From the NCBI GenBank assembly GCA_905250025.1, contig CAJNOJ010000037.1, positions 62,001 through 126,000 on the forward strand: DNA of 64,000 bases. Direction: 5' to 3'. Numbering within the stretch: position 1 is the first letter of the stretch; every line of letters begins with the position of its first letter. Made by a program: the position numbers and the translations under genes. Shown piece by piece: positions 38,521 through 50,907 of this stretch. Source of the stretch: Adineta ricciae (taxonomy: Eukaryota; Rotifera; Eurotatoria; Adinetida; Adinetidae). The notes under the pieces are model-generated. The model worked only from the letters and a program-made list of their open reading frames with translations. It was not told the origin of the DNA and did not search any database.

Positions 38521-40272
38521 ACTTTTGTTTATAAGAATTCAATAGCACTAAAAAGCTATTGTTTAAGCAATGACTTGAAATCTATACGAATAGACGACCC
38601 TCAATGCTATCAAAAGCAGTGCTTTTTACTTCCAACTATCCGATATTTTAATCGAGATGAAGACTTTTCTTTTCTATAATAAAAGAAATATATAGACCGA
38701 TGAAATGATTTTAGTACAAGTAGAGTTTCAATTAAATAAATAATCTGCACTAGAAATGACTAGATTCTTATTCCTATTGAAGATCATCATGAATACAAAT
38801 CGCTGAAACATAATTGTTTTTCTACCTGTTTGCTTTAGATTGTCAATTTGTTGTCATGGGAAAAGTTGTTGATCAAGTAGTGTGTGATTTGTCAAGAAAA
38901 AGAAGTATGTTTTCCATTACAGACGAGAATCAAGCTAATGTATTCGATCATCTAGTTTTCTGATTTTTCTTCGTACATAATCGAACGACGTCCGGAAGAA
39001 AAGAACGCGGGGAAAACCAATGACGTCTTTTTTTCTTTTCTTCTCTGTCCTAGTTCACTTCGGAGTTAATATGAACTGTGATTTGCTAATAACTGGATTC
39101 TCTATGCCAGATGAAGTCTAATTGATCTTATGCGTCCACCTTCAACGTATGTTATACGACACCTCGAGTATATATGAAGAAAGAATGAAATTAAGACGTG
39201 AATGTCAAAAGAGAATGAAAGCTCGTGGCGAATGAAGCCAGTTAAGTTTGACTAAATATCAATAAGACTTTCTTTTCTCGTTCGATTTACGTTTGAAGTG
39301 AAAAGGTATGGGTTTGTCAAATAACAAGTTTTCATATATATTCAAATACACATATCGAATGAACGGAAGAATAATAAACTTTGAATCTTTATTTGATTAG
39401 CGCAACACAAATCTTCAAAAAGCTGTTTTTGCGAGAGGCATTGTGACAGAGCAAAATTAGCTCCGTAGTTCATATAGTTTGGTAATTAATTCGTAGTAGG
39501 TTCATGTAAATGTAGATATCAGTTGCTATATTTCAATGTCCAAGTGTTATCTATCAACACATGCGCTAAAGATAGATAAATACAAATTAATTGACTGTTG
39601 AATAATTAATAATATCAATTCATGGTATATTTACCTTACTGACATTCAGAAAATATTTTTGAAATGGTGATAAAAAATCTGATAGATTAGTCACTAGAAC
39701 TTCTTTTTTCATCAGCAATCGAACAAATCAGTTTTTTGTTTAGAAAACTGAATATGTCAATGAATTACACCAGATTATTTGAATTATCCTATCTGTAAAT
39801 ATAACATTCTGGTTATCGCACTACTGAGTACAAACATAAACGATTGCGTGAATTTAATGCCATATATGCAGATATAAAGTTATATCAGGCATCTACAAAC
39901 ATTACAATCAGTCTAGCTTTAGATCATTCGTATCTATAGATATTCATTTTAATCTGATAAATATAGGGCAAGTCAACATATAGGATATAGAAAATAAATC
40001 ATAGTTGAACTTGATGCAATGCATAAATGAGCACGAGGAGAAATAAGTATTACCACATCAGTTTTTGATTCAAACAAAATATTCTTACTCTACGCGAATC
40101 TCTTTGTAATTGTCGCAAGTCAAATTTCGAATGTTTGTATTTGCACTCCTAGAGTATAAGAAATCCATGTGCTTTTTTCAGATGAAAAAAAAGAACGTTT
40201 TTCAAACGATCTGCCATCGACATTGCGAGAGCGGAGGTTTTGTGCGCACAGATTCATTCTTCTGAATATAAC
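38521..40272. other. Divergent intergenic region
   Basis: This lies between the disordered-protein gene and the first glycosyltransferase-like gene, transcribed apart, so it probably holds both promoters. A GCTTTTTTCAG acceptor-like site ends at 40181. No coding region is supported. Confidence 0.55.
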
Positions 40273-41346
40273 ATGCCATCCGATAAACGATTGAGTAAAA
40301 TTGGACTATGGTTATGTCTTCCCTTGCTGCTCATATTATCGGCTTACTTATACATCGGATCAGATCTTGTTCATCAGCCGCGTTATTCTCTCGAACAAAA
40401 ATTAGTCTCATCAAATACTTCGACGTCGACCAGTACCAAAGCGAGTTTACTCGATGGGAATCAGCTGTTAAATGGCACACCAAATGAAGGTTTTGTTACG
40501 TATGTTGATAATAGCAGACTTTATTATAATCTGCTAATTCAACTTCTCGATTCAATTCATTATTTTTCCACGCGACCTATTATTGCCTATGGCATCGATA
40601 TTGATCTCGATTTCGATACAAAAAAGTATCCTAGGTTGATTCAGCGGCGTTTAAACAAAAGCAATTGTGGAAGATCAGTATTCTTTTGTAAAATTCATGC
40701 AATCATCGAAAGTAAACTCGATTACGGCATACAAATCGATGCTGACAGCGTCGTCAATTGGAATATCGACATTCTGTTCGACGTTATTCATCGTTGGCCA
40801 TATTCATTTCCACTGGCACCCCGTCACCCAACTCCTCCTAACAATATGGATTCCTTTTTCAAAGCATTCCAACTTGACAAGAAGAATCGCAGTATGCCCT
40901 ATGTTCATGCACAATTTTCTTGGAACTATCGAGCGTATCCCTTCTTCATTAGGGCACTTCGATACATGCGCGAAGGTAATTTCCTCGGAGCAAACTATGA
41001 TGAATCCGCTGTCAATGTTTTCCTATGGAAAGATCGAGTACAGCATACTTTGTGTAGAATCGATCCATTTGTTGAATACCTACCCGCATACGAAAATCAG
41101 GAACAGACATGTGGAAAAAGTTGTCATGCAGCTTTTATGATTATTCACGGTGCGAAAGACGCGTCCATTGCGCGTCGTTCATTTAAACATCTGAGAAAAT
41201 TGAAAAGATTACCATTTATCCAAACACCTTCACACGGTTTTCATTATTTAAATGAAACGCAATTCACATGTTGTGAACCGGATAGTCAACCATCATCGAT
41301 TCATCCGTTGATTTGCGAATATCCTCATTGGAAATTGGGAAATTGA
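40273..41346 (+). CDS. Type II membrane glycosyltransferase-like protein, copy 1
   Basis: A single exon encodes 357 residues. A short cytoplasmic head (MPSDKRLSK) precedes a transmembrane anchor at about residues 9-28, a Ser/Thr stem (SNTSTSTSTKAS), then a luminal domain. That is the layout of Golgi glycosyltransferases. The luminal part has YGIDIDLDFD, a core HAIIESKLDYGIQIDADSVV with a DxD-like DAD near residue 156 that could bind a metal-nucleotide sugar, FSWNYRAYPFF, and a Cys-rich end (FTCCEPDSQPSS). The family was not recognised, so GT-A fold is an inference from the DxD and layout. The frame also opens upstream at non-ATG codons; ATG 40273 is the first ATG in frame. A close paralogue follows 500 nt downstream. 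AATAAA lies at 41374. Confidence 0.7.
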   Translation: MPSDKRLSKIGLWLCLPLLLILSAYLYIGSDLVHQPRYSLEQKLVSSNTSTSTSTKASLLDGNQLLNGTPNEGFVTYVDNSRLYYNLLIQLLDSIHYFSTRPIIAYGIDIDLDFDTKKYPRLIQRRLNKSNCGRSVFFCKIHAIIESKLDYGIQIDADSVVNWNIDILFDVIHRWPYSFPLAPRHPTPPNNMDSFFKAFQLDKKNRSMPYVHAQFSWNYRAYPFFIRALRYMREGNFLGANYDESAVNVFLWKDRVQHTLCRIDPFVEYLPAYENQEQTCGKSCHAAFMIIHGAKDASIARRSFKHLRKLKRLPFIQTPSHGFHYLNETQFTCCEPDSQPSSIHPLICEYPHWKLGN

Positions 41347-41852
41347 TGTTGTTTCGCTTTTCAAAATATTTGCAATAAAGTATTCTCACAAAGTCACACA
41401 AACTCACATCTTCTCGGTTTGCTTTAAATTTGTCAAACGCCTATATCGCGTACACTTCGTTCCTCCTTCGTGTTCTAATGTGCCATTGATTTTTCTTTTC
41501 TAAATATCGATCTCTACTGATAAATTTCTTCGTCGTCCTAGAGAGAAGCACACATAGAGTTGCTAGAAAGACTTTCTATTTCTCGCGAACTCAAATAACG
41601 AAGCTACCACCCTAACTTCCATCAGAAAAAAATGATCAAGTGACTCACCACGCTCCATGGTCGTTCTGAAAACATGTTGCGTTGTTTGTGTATATAATAT
41701 AAATTGTTAAAATGTCTCGAGTGCACATCATAGACACGTGGTTACATGAATTTTTGCAAATGGTTACGCTAGTTGACAAACTCACATTTCGAACAACATA
41801 TATTTTCTATGTGATTTTCATTGTATTTTAGATAGTATTAGTGAATACAAAG

Positions 41853-42911
41853 ATGGATCTTCACTGTAAACCGCAGACAACTTTTATTGGTTTGATCGGT
41901 TTTATAATCTTTGTGTTGTACATTTATTTTTTGCAAGTTTCGGGAGTTATGACAAAAATAATGAGATACGTTCCTGACGATTTCTTTGCGGAACTATATC
42001 TCTTTTCATCTGATGATTCAGCACAGCTTCTTATCCACGGGTTACCACTGAACAGTACCCCAAGTGAAGGTTTCGTTACATTCTCCGATGGAAATTCTCG
42101 ATATCTTTCTCTTTTAATGAATCTCTTGGATTCTGTTCATCAATTTTCGACCAGACCGGTGATTGCATATGGCATCGACATTGATCTCGAATTTGACTCT
42201 AAACGATATCCTCGATTGATTCAACGCCGTTTGAACAGAAGCGATTGCGGCCCATCGATCTATTTCTGTAAAATTCATGCAATTATCGAAAGCAAACTCG
42301 ATTACGGGATACATCTAGAAGCAGATAGCGTCGTCAATTGGCATATTGATGTTCTTTTCGACGTTGTTCATCGTTGGCCATATCCACTTCCACTTGCCCC
42401 TCGACATCCCGATGATCCAGAGAACTATTATATGTTTTTCCGCAAGCATCGAATCAGTCGTCGGCGACGTTTAACTCCGTACATTCATGCGCAGTTCTCA
42501 TGGAATTATCGAGCATATCCATTTTTTCGACACGCTCTTAAACTAATGCGAGAAGGCGATTTCATGGCGGCGAATTTCGATGAGACAGGTATCAATATTC
42601 TCCTATGGAAAGCCAAGGCCAATCATACATTTTGTAAAATTGATCCTTTTTTCACTTATCTACCAGCTTACGAAAGAAATCAATTGACATGCGATAAGTA
42701 CTGTCACACAGCGTTTATTTTCGTTCATGGCTCGAAAGTTTACAGCGAGATGCACGATGTATTTCAACGATTGATAACTCATGCAGGTTCACCGTACATC
42801 CAAACACCTTCACACGGTTTCCATTATTTAAATGAAACGCAATTTACATGTTGTGAACCGGATAGTCAACCATCGTCGATTCATCCGCTACTCTGTGAAT
42901 ATCGCAAATAA
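41853..42911 (+). CDS. Type II membrane glycosyltransferase-like protein, copy 2
   Basis: A single exon encodes 352 residues, paralogous to the gene at 40273 through the whole luminal domain (YGIDIDLEFDSKRYPRLIQR, FSWNYRAYPFF, CCEPDSQPSS). The anchor is at about residues 11-31. In the presumed metal-binding triplet, copy 2 has EAD where copy 1 has DAD, so the two may differ in activity. The cytoplasmic head and stem are unrelated in sequence to those of copy 1. An acceptor-like TGTATTTTAG ends at 41831, 21 nt before the ATG. The last 90 nt of the conserved domain are almost identical in DNA to copy 1. Confidence 0.7.
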   Translation: MDLHCKPQTTFIGLIGFIIFVLYIYFLQVSGVMTKIMRYVPDDFFAELYLFSSDDSAQLLIHGLPLNSTPSEGFVTFSDGNSRYLSLLMNLLDSVHQFSTRPVIAYGIDIDLEFDSKRYPRLIQRRLNRSDCGPSIYFCKIHAIIESKLDYGIHLEADSVVNWHIDVLFDVVHRWPYPLPLAPRHPDDPENYYMFFRKHRISRRRRLTPYIHAQFSWNYRAYPFFRHALKLMREGDFMAANFDETGINILLWKAKANHTFCKIDPFFTYLPAYERNQLTCDKYCHTAFIFVHGSKVYSEMHDVFQRLITHAGSPYIQTPSHGFHYLNETQFTCCEPDSQPSSIHPLLCEYRK

Positions 42912-45421
42912 AAAATAAAATAATTTTCCTAGAATGCCGAATTTATCAGGTGTCGGTTCAAATTAGTTCTACCGACAGAAGATATCTAAAAAAAATACAC
43001 CTGAGGCGCTAATAGTATCTGTAGAGAAAAGCGTAATATATATTAATGAACGGGAAACATCCATTCAATTTCAGTGCTAGCTGTTTTTGTTTTGGCTAAC
43101 ACACATGTCTCCAAGGCAAGAGAAACAATATCTATTGTTCTTAATCAAAGTAGATTATTCATCGACAAATCAAACGTTGCTCACTTATAATCAATCACTG
43201 AATGGGCCCAATGCATTTGGAATGCTTTGTTTCTTATTGTACCTGGCTCATTGACACTACTAAAAAACTATAAAGTACGCGCGATCTCTGTGTCTCTGGT
43301 GCATCCTTACTTTGAAATTCCAATCGAGAAACTAGTAAGTAAATTTGTGTGTTTATATATATACTGGAGACGGAGTTCACGTATCCTGTCAACACTACTT
43401 ACTCATACATGCAATAGAAAGATCTCTTTTCATAACAGATCATTTGTCTTGATTAAACACCGAATTAACATTGTCTTCGTCGACTTAATTCTTATAGATA
43501 GTTCATTTATCGCCACGAGAATCTCTTTTTCTTTTCTCATCAATCAGCATATCTATAGATTAATTTCATCGAGCATTTCACCACCGAATACTATCACAAA
43601 CAGGCTCTTGTAAACAAAATCTACAACATACTGTTATTCGATACATCGGAATACGAAACAAAGTTTTGTTATAAACCATTGCCTTCATCTGATCATACAT
43701 ATCGATCTATCGCCTACGTCAATATCATATCAAAACAACAGCTGCTAGTTTTCTTTCCATTTTCACTTATCATTTGATCTTCCAATACAACAATACACGT
43801 CAGCATTTGGAACGTTGATTACAAATGACATACTATTACCACTATTGTTCAAGTAAGAATTCAGAATTGCGAGTAGAGAAAAATAACAAAACGATTAATC
43901 ATGCGAAAGGCACGTAAAGAGGTAAAGATGCTTCGAAAGAAAAGTCAAACAAAACAAAAAAAAACTTCTGTATGTACAATTAGTTTTCACAAACAATCAC
44001 ATCCTTTTTCTATTTAATCGGTAATCTCAGTCAACATTTTCATTCGTTACATCTAATCAAAATCACTTTTTCTTCAGCTTGAGACTTCTGGTTTTAGATT
44101 TCATGTCAACGAATGTCAAAGTATTACACATCTGTTTTATTTCTAATCTCTACATAGGTATCTCTCGTTTGTTCTCTTCTTCTTCGTCGTCGTCTTTTGT
44201 CTATCAATTCGAATGATTTCAACGCCTCTCTATCAGAGATTATTTTTTTTCTTTTTCTTTTACTGATCCCTATCGATAGTATTGAAGTGATTACACACTA
44301 CACTATACAACTATTGAACCTAATCTTTTGCGCCTTTCCGTTTGACATGATCGATCACTATTACTTCTTCGTTGATAAATATGTTCGACGTCTGATCTTT
44401 CTTTTTTCCCTCTTCTTATCGCCAATTTTTGTTGTCTCTCTCTCTCTATATATATATATACGTTGAGTAGCATTTTTGGCACTCTCTGACATTTCAATTG
44501 AACATTGAAAGAATTGTGATGGTGACGATGACGCTGCTAGGGTTATACAACCATACATTGGCACACATCTCGACGTACATAACACAACAATGTGATATGC
44601 AGACAGAATGAACGAACAAACGAATATGATCCGCTTATAGACGTGTGTGGAGTAGTAAAAACGAAAGAAAGAGAGAAGAACAATCACCGATTCCCTTTTT
44701 TCTTCTTCTTTTGCGTTCAACATCTTACATATACGTCTTGTTCGTCTTTACTTGGTCAAATAATAGACAATGATCTGCACATTTGATCGGTGATTGATTT
44801 GAAAAAAACATCGAATGTATAATTATAAACAACACCTGAAAGTCAATTGTAAGTTTCACTCCAACCAATTCATTTATTTTACATTATAAAATGACGTAAA
44901 AGATCCAAGAGAAAGAGAGAGGGAGAGAACTATAAATATGAAAATATACATGCATGTTCGCGACTCAAGTGTTTGTTGCGTAGTTCTTTTACTTTTCTTT
45001 TTTTTTTCTTCTGTTGTTTTTACTCTTGGAAGAAGAAGAAGGAGAAGAGAAAAAAGAAACAGAGGCAAACACATCTTGTCACGTCGTATTATATGCATCT
45101 ATCAACAAAACACTTGCTTATGATTCTTTCGTTGTAAAACCTTCATCATCATTATTAGGTTCTACAATATACTTGTTTTCATATTTTTTCGTCGTTGATA
45201 ACTTTTTTTTCATCGACTAACATGCAATTATTTATTTCATGTTGTCAACATGTAAATCGACAGTGAGCGTATGCGTTTGTATTTTGTACGTTTTCTTCTC
45301 GTAAGACAATCAACAGGATGTCGAGAATTTCAATTCACGTGCATTTTCTAGTTTCACCACGTACATGAGTCATTGTTTAAGTTGATAAAACAGACGTATT
45401 AGACTCTCGATATCTTTTTTC
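42912..45421. other. Intergenic, low complexity, no gene seen
   Basis: About 2.5 kb of AT-rich and pyrimidine-rich DNA, including a CT/TA microsatellite at about 44438-44461. Open frames at 43227-43613 and around 44200-45120 encode low-complexity or Leu/Phe/Ile-rich peptides with no splice structure, and are not called. Confidence 0.55.
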
Positions 45422-48400
45422 ATGATAAAATTTAAAAATACACTTTTCACTTGTTTGCTTAAAGATCCAATGGCGACTCCATCTAGTAATGCTTCACAAG
45501 CTTCCAAATCGCGTGGTCATTCCCTGTTTGATCGCCAAGCACAAAGGCATGGAGGTGATTTGAACAAAGAAGCGAATGCCACTATTGTGGATGGTTCTCC
45601 TCCAACAGCACCACTAAGACCGTCTCATTCGGTATCACCGCCATCTATTTCGTCAGTATCACAATCACATCGCAAAATACCGTTGACAGTGATAGACTCA
45701 TGTCCACAACTAAACGACACTAATGTTCGGTTAATTAGTGTTAATCCAAGACCGGAGCCGGCTTATATTAAAGAAATATCATCCTTTACACAATCACCGC
45801 CGCCGCCGCCACCACCTCCACCTCCACCACTAGAGCCAGCTTCCACCCACTTGCAGGAAACTGAATTTCCATTGTATGACAATTGTCCCACAGATGAACC
45901 TGAAGACGTTCTACCTACGAATACGACATGTGCAGCTATTGTTCAGCAAGCTTTCGATTATCTCCCATCTCATGACGACGACGACGATGTTATTCACGAA
46001 GCACATCATGATGAACAAGATGATTATAGTCAAAGTTTTGATGGTGATGACAACGACGATCACAGTAGCAGCACAAATGAACTTGATGGAACTACAACTA
46101 TTATTATTCATCAACAAGCGGATAGTAAGTTTGAAATTTTCTCTTTGCTGACAACATATTGATCCTATCAAATATCTATCGATCTAAATTTAGAATTCGA
46201 GCATTTCCTATGAAGAGTGTTACGTTAGATTTATGAATATATGATGACTTTTTCTCTTTCTTTCTTGTTCTCTTCTATATTTGATCTCGAGAATATTAGA
46301 TATGTCGTGCTTCATAAATCATACGAAGCTATCTTTGAAAGGCTTGACCTTGACTGTTAACGTAACGAACATGTTACTCGTGCCGATGTGAACATATGTG
46401 ACGCCTAAGCAGGAAAAAGATTTTTTATTCAATTGTTTATATCGTTTGAAGACATGGGAGGAAGCATACGAACGAACAAATAAAAACTAAATTAGTCTGA
46501 TATTTGTTAAGGTTTGAACAGAAGAGGAAAGTCATGCTTGTGTTTTCGAATCAATCGTTTTTCTTCGTACGTAATTAGATCAGATCATTCAATCCAGATT
46601 TTCAAAATTGACGCTCGACTCTTTCAGTCTCAAGGTTAGTCATCCGTAGACTAAATAGAGCGACAAGATTAAACCTAAATTGAATAAATGACATTACCAT
46701 TTTGCTCGTTTCTTTTTCTTTTTTATGGCTGCACAATGCCTCATCATTTGAGCTGAGAGAGAATACGCGTGTCACAAAATCAGTCATAGCCGATGCATGT
46801 TCGACAATCCTGCGGAAGAAAGACGGTCAAGTTAAGAAATAAACTTCGTAGAGATAGAGTTTAATACAATTAGTCGGTAATACTGATCATCATAGATGAC
46901 CTTGCTATTGAATCGGATGACTAAATGCACTTCTGCATACTAATATATCCAGTTTTTCTTTCATTCAAACGCACGTACACTCTATTGTTAGTCTTGATCC
47001 GTAATTTCAGAAAAAGATAAGACAAATTTCATCGACACGTTTTACTTTCATTTGAAAAATTTTCATCTTTTATCATGTTCGCCTTTGTAGGCGAAGTTTC
47101 TCCGTTAGCAACAACGGAAATGAATGGCATTCCAACAAGTGAAGACAAATTCGATGATCAACAGATACCAACAGTTTCTTCGAGTCGAAGTGGAATGAGT
47201 AATGAAGATTATGACAGTGATTTCGATGACTCATCACCAGAAGATGACGAACAAGTCATCACAAAAGACACCAGCCATGATGACGAAGAAGAACAGCAGA
47301 ATCAAATCCTTGTACGGCATAAATTATGACAAGTATTGCAATACCGATTTATTTTCCATCTGTAGATACGTCAACAACAAATTCTATGGGGCATTGTTCA
47401 AGAATGGTCCAGAAAAGAAGAATCTTATTGTGAACAATTGCAAAGAATGGTGGAACAAGTAATCAATAATCTTCATTAGTTTCCTCATTCTTCACATTCA
47501 TGTCGGTTACTTGTAGTTCAGTTTTCTGTCCAATGCAAACGAAGCACAAAAATCAATTCAAACACTGATCGATAAACACAAACAAATCTATCGAGAAATC
47601 GAAGATCTTTATGATCGTGATCAAAAATTGGACAACTTAATAAAGCGTTTAACAAAAACAGTTGATACATTAGTATGATTATATCCTTGACAACTCTTTC
47701 AAGCAAAAATGTTACTTCTTTCGTCTAGATGGACACATTGCCTGTATATATTGATTATTTCAAGATAAATTTAGCACCGATCAAAAAGTCATTAGATAAG
47801 CGAGTAATTCCAAATGGTTTCACGAGCGAAGGTACGAATCTTTTCTCGCTAAATATGATTCTTTTCGCAGTGAAATACATTTTAGATCTTCTATCAGTTC
47901 CTCCAAAACAATTCCTGCAAATTCTTTCTCAAGTTCAAGTAAACTATCCGCTATGCTTTAGTATACAAAACTACATTTCTATATAGGATTTATATCAAAC
48001 GTCACAATCATTCGAATGCGATGACAAGGAGTGTTTGAATATACTTTACCATCATGCGTCACGATGTCGAGTGTTTGGCGTATGTCGTGCTGCATTCTCT
48101 TCGTCTAAAACTGTCTTCTGTTTGGTTCTAGAATAAACAAGATGAAAACATTAATAAAGTTATCCTGAAAAATGAAGAAGTAATAGTCAAATCATCACGT
48201 GATCACCGAGAGCGTTATCGATTGGTTTTGTATCCTGATGCAATCGTTTGCTGTAATTTGAAGTCGAAGTTGCTCGCAAGGTAAATGAAGTAACATAGTT
48301 ACACTCATTATGAAAAGTTCGACGTTTTTTAGTCCAAAATATGTTGTTGTATGGTTCATTCCAATGGTTGACCTACAATGGGCAGTTCCTGAAAAATCTG

Positions 48401-50440
48401 CTGATGAGAATGCTGATGCCGGTGGTAAATGATTGAGCTTTCTACTTCTCTGAAAATTCATTCGAGACAAGAATACCTATTTGTTTAGACGAATTAAAAA
48501 CCAGTCTGAAATCAGTATATAAAGAATTAGAACGTGCACCGAAAACCAATGTAAGTCAACTAAAATGCTTGACAAACTTTCTTCTCCATTTTTCTCCTTT
48601 AGACAACACGTTTGTCAAAAAATATTCGTAAACAAGAGAATGAATTTCAATTAGCACAATCAAAACTTCAACTTCTTCTATGGAACACTTTGCGTTCATC
48701 GGCAACGCCACCCCATGTGATTCTCTTTTCATCGGCCTACCAATTACAAGACTGGGTAGATTTCATCGACAAAACCAAACAAGATCTTGTACAACGCAAT
48801 TCAGCAGTCATGGAAACAGGAAATCATGCAACTACACGTTTGACTGACTCGATTATACAAAAACGATTGGATTTGATTAAACCAAATGTTCATGAAACTA
48901 ATCCCAATGATTCATCGTCGACCATTCAGACGTTAATGCCGAGTAAAACATATTCAGGCACATTGTATATAACTATACACAGTATACTTGGCTCGGCTTT
49001 GTATAATCCTGGACGGCAGTGTCAAACTTTACCGTTAGCGTCTTCGGCACAACAGAAGATGCAGAAGAATTATCAGTTTTATGTTGCGGTAGAAATCGAT
49101 TCGTACAATACATTTTATCCTCATGCACAAACTTCGAGACAAACTATGCAACAAAAGGAATCCGTCGAATTCAAAGGCGAAGTATGTTTTTCAATGAGTA
49201 TACAGAAATAGAGAAACTTTTCGGCACTACTTTCATACTGATCATTGTTTATCGTAGACGTATGAAAGTCAGATTTGTTTATCAGATAGTTGAGTTAAAC
49301 TGTCACATCTTGACCAACCACATGGACAAATAACGAAAAAGAAACTTGACTTTTGCTCTCATTTAGGTTTTCCACGTCGAACTGGAATATTCGCTAGCAT
49401 TTCGTTTACTTATCTACCGTATTGATACCGATACTCGAAGCAACGATCATAGTTTACAACGTCCATTGTGCATTGGTAAATTTCATCATGATGTAAGTTA
49501 ATGCTGAAGTTCTTGTTTGCCAAACAAACGTATTTTATGCTTACTTAGATCGAAACCGCACTACGTGACTGTCAACGTAGTACCAGTGGAACGATTTTTC
49601 TTGAGTCGCAATCGGGAGATTTGAAATTAAAAATCTCGTTGCAATACTCCAAGCGTGAAGGAACATTTAAACGTCAAACATCGAAACGAAGTCTCGCTGT
49701 ATTCGGTAAAAGTATTGACAAATTAATGAGCACACCAAGTGGACTGTAAGTTTACGAACATTGTCCTCGCGAAAGCAATCTTTTTCTTCTTTGGATGTTT
49801 CAGTATCGACGATATTCCACGTATTGTTGTTAAATGTATTGAAATAGTTGAACGCGATGGTTTGACTGAAACAGGCATCTATCGCGTCTGTTGTGTCGCA
49901 TCTGATTTACAAAAGCTTCGCCATGAATTCGACCGAAATTCTAATCGCGCCGAGGAAATGCTCGCTCAGAAGAACGTTCACGTTGCTGCTAATCTACTAA
50001 AACTTTTCTTCCGTGAATTACCCGATCCACTATTCTGTAGTATTCTCTATAAACAGTTTCTTCATGCAGTGCAACTAACTGACATTGATAATCAACGTGT
50101 CACACTATTAAACACCATCGACTCATTACCTGCTGCGAATCGAAAGATTCTATTCTATCTGTTCGATCATCTTATACGCATTAGTCAGTATTCCAATCAG
50201 AATATGATGCATTTAGAAAATCTAGCTGTCGTTTTTGGTCCAACGCTAATGCGCCCATCGAAATTGATCCTGGCGACAATCTATGCAGATAACAGCAATC
50301 AACGTTTGAATACTGTTGGAAACGGTCAAGGAACGTCCACTGATCTTGATCAGATGTCTTCGGAACTACAAGGTTCAATGTATCAATGTCAAGTTGTTCT
50401 TGCATGTTTGAAATTACGACGGGATCAAATCTTGAAATAG
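45422..50440 (+). CDS. BCR/ABR-like: BCR/ABR-type Rho GEF/GAP (DH-PH-C2-RhoGAP)
   Basis: Exons 45422-46124, 47091-47311, 47366-47458, 47517-47672, 47729-47831, 47871-47938, 47987-48070, 48132-48280, 48333-48424, 48489-48550, 48603-49181, 49367-49492, 49549-49745 and 49804-50440 encode 1,089 residues. The N-terminus is disordered, with an 11-Pro run, acidic patches and His/Asp-rich parts. A diverged DH domain starts IRQQQILWGIVQEWSRKEES. A split PH domain follows (YRLVLYPDAIVCCNLKSK, VVVWFIPMVDLQW, then QLQDWVDFIDK), as in BCR/ABR. Next are a C2 domain (SGTLYITIHSILG) and RhoGAP with arginine finger GIYRV and LKLFFRELPDPLF. Such proteins both exchange GTP on and inactivate Rac/Cdc42 GTPases. 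The BCR-specific N-terminal oligomerisation and kinase region is absent. The start may instead be ATG 45470. Confidence 0.9.
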
Positions 50441-50907
50441 ATTTTCATAATGGAAAGACCAACCTTATTTTTGAATTGCTTCTTTACAGTGAAACGAGTG
50501 GAAAATCTATTCAGATTTGAATGTATTTTTGTTTTTTGTGTGCTTGATTCTCTTTTGCATTCGTCTATACACATATACATGTGTCAATGTCACAGTTTTT
50601 TTTATAATCTTTTTTTTTATATATATTACGATGAAGAAAAATATCAAACGAACAGTTTCCGATTGTAATTTAGAGAAAGAATTGAATGTTTATTTGTCAT
50701 ATTAAAAGCTCGGAGTAAAAAAAATGTTAACAACAATTAAAGCGATCACATTATTGCAGCAAATAGTACAAATGAAATTTTTTGCTTGTCTGCGTACAGA
50801 GTTACAAGCATTTGTGAGAAAGATGTTCGAAGAAGAAAACAATGAGAGGAGTAAGCCAGATTAATAATCCGTTACCATTGAAGATGTTTATCAATGTTGA
50901 CATCATA

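Noticed and set aside
43227-43613. 128-codon open frame
   Set aside because: AT-driven composition, hydrophobic and basic without domain pattern, no splice partners, no credible start context.
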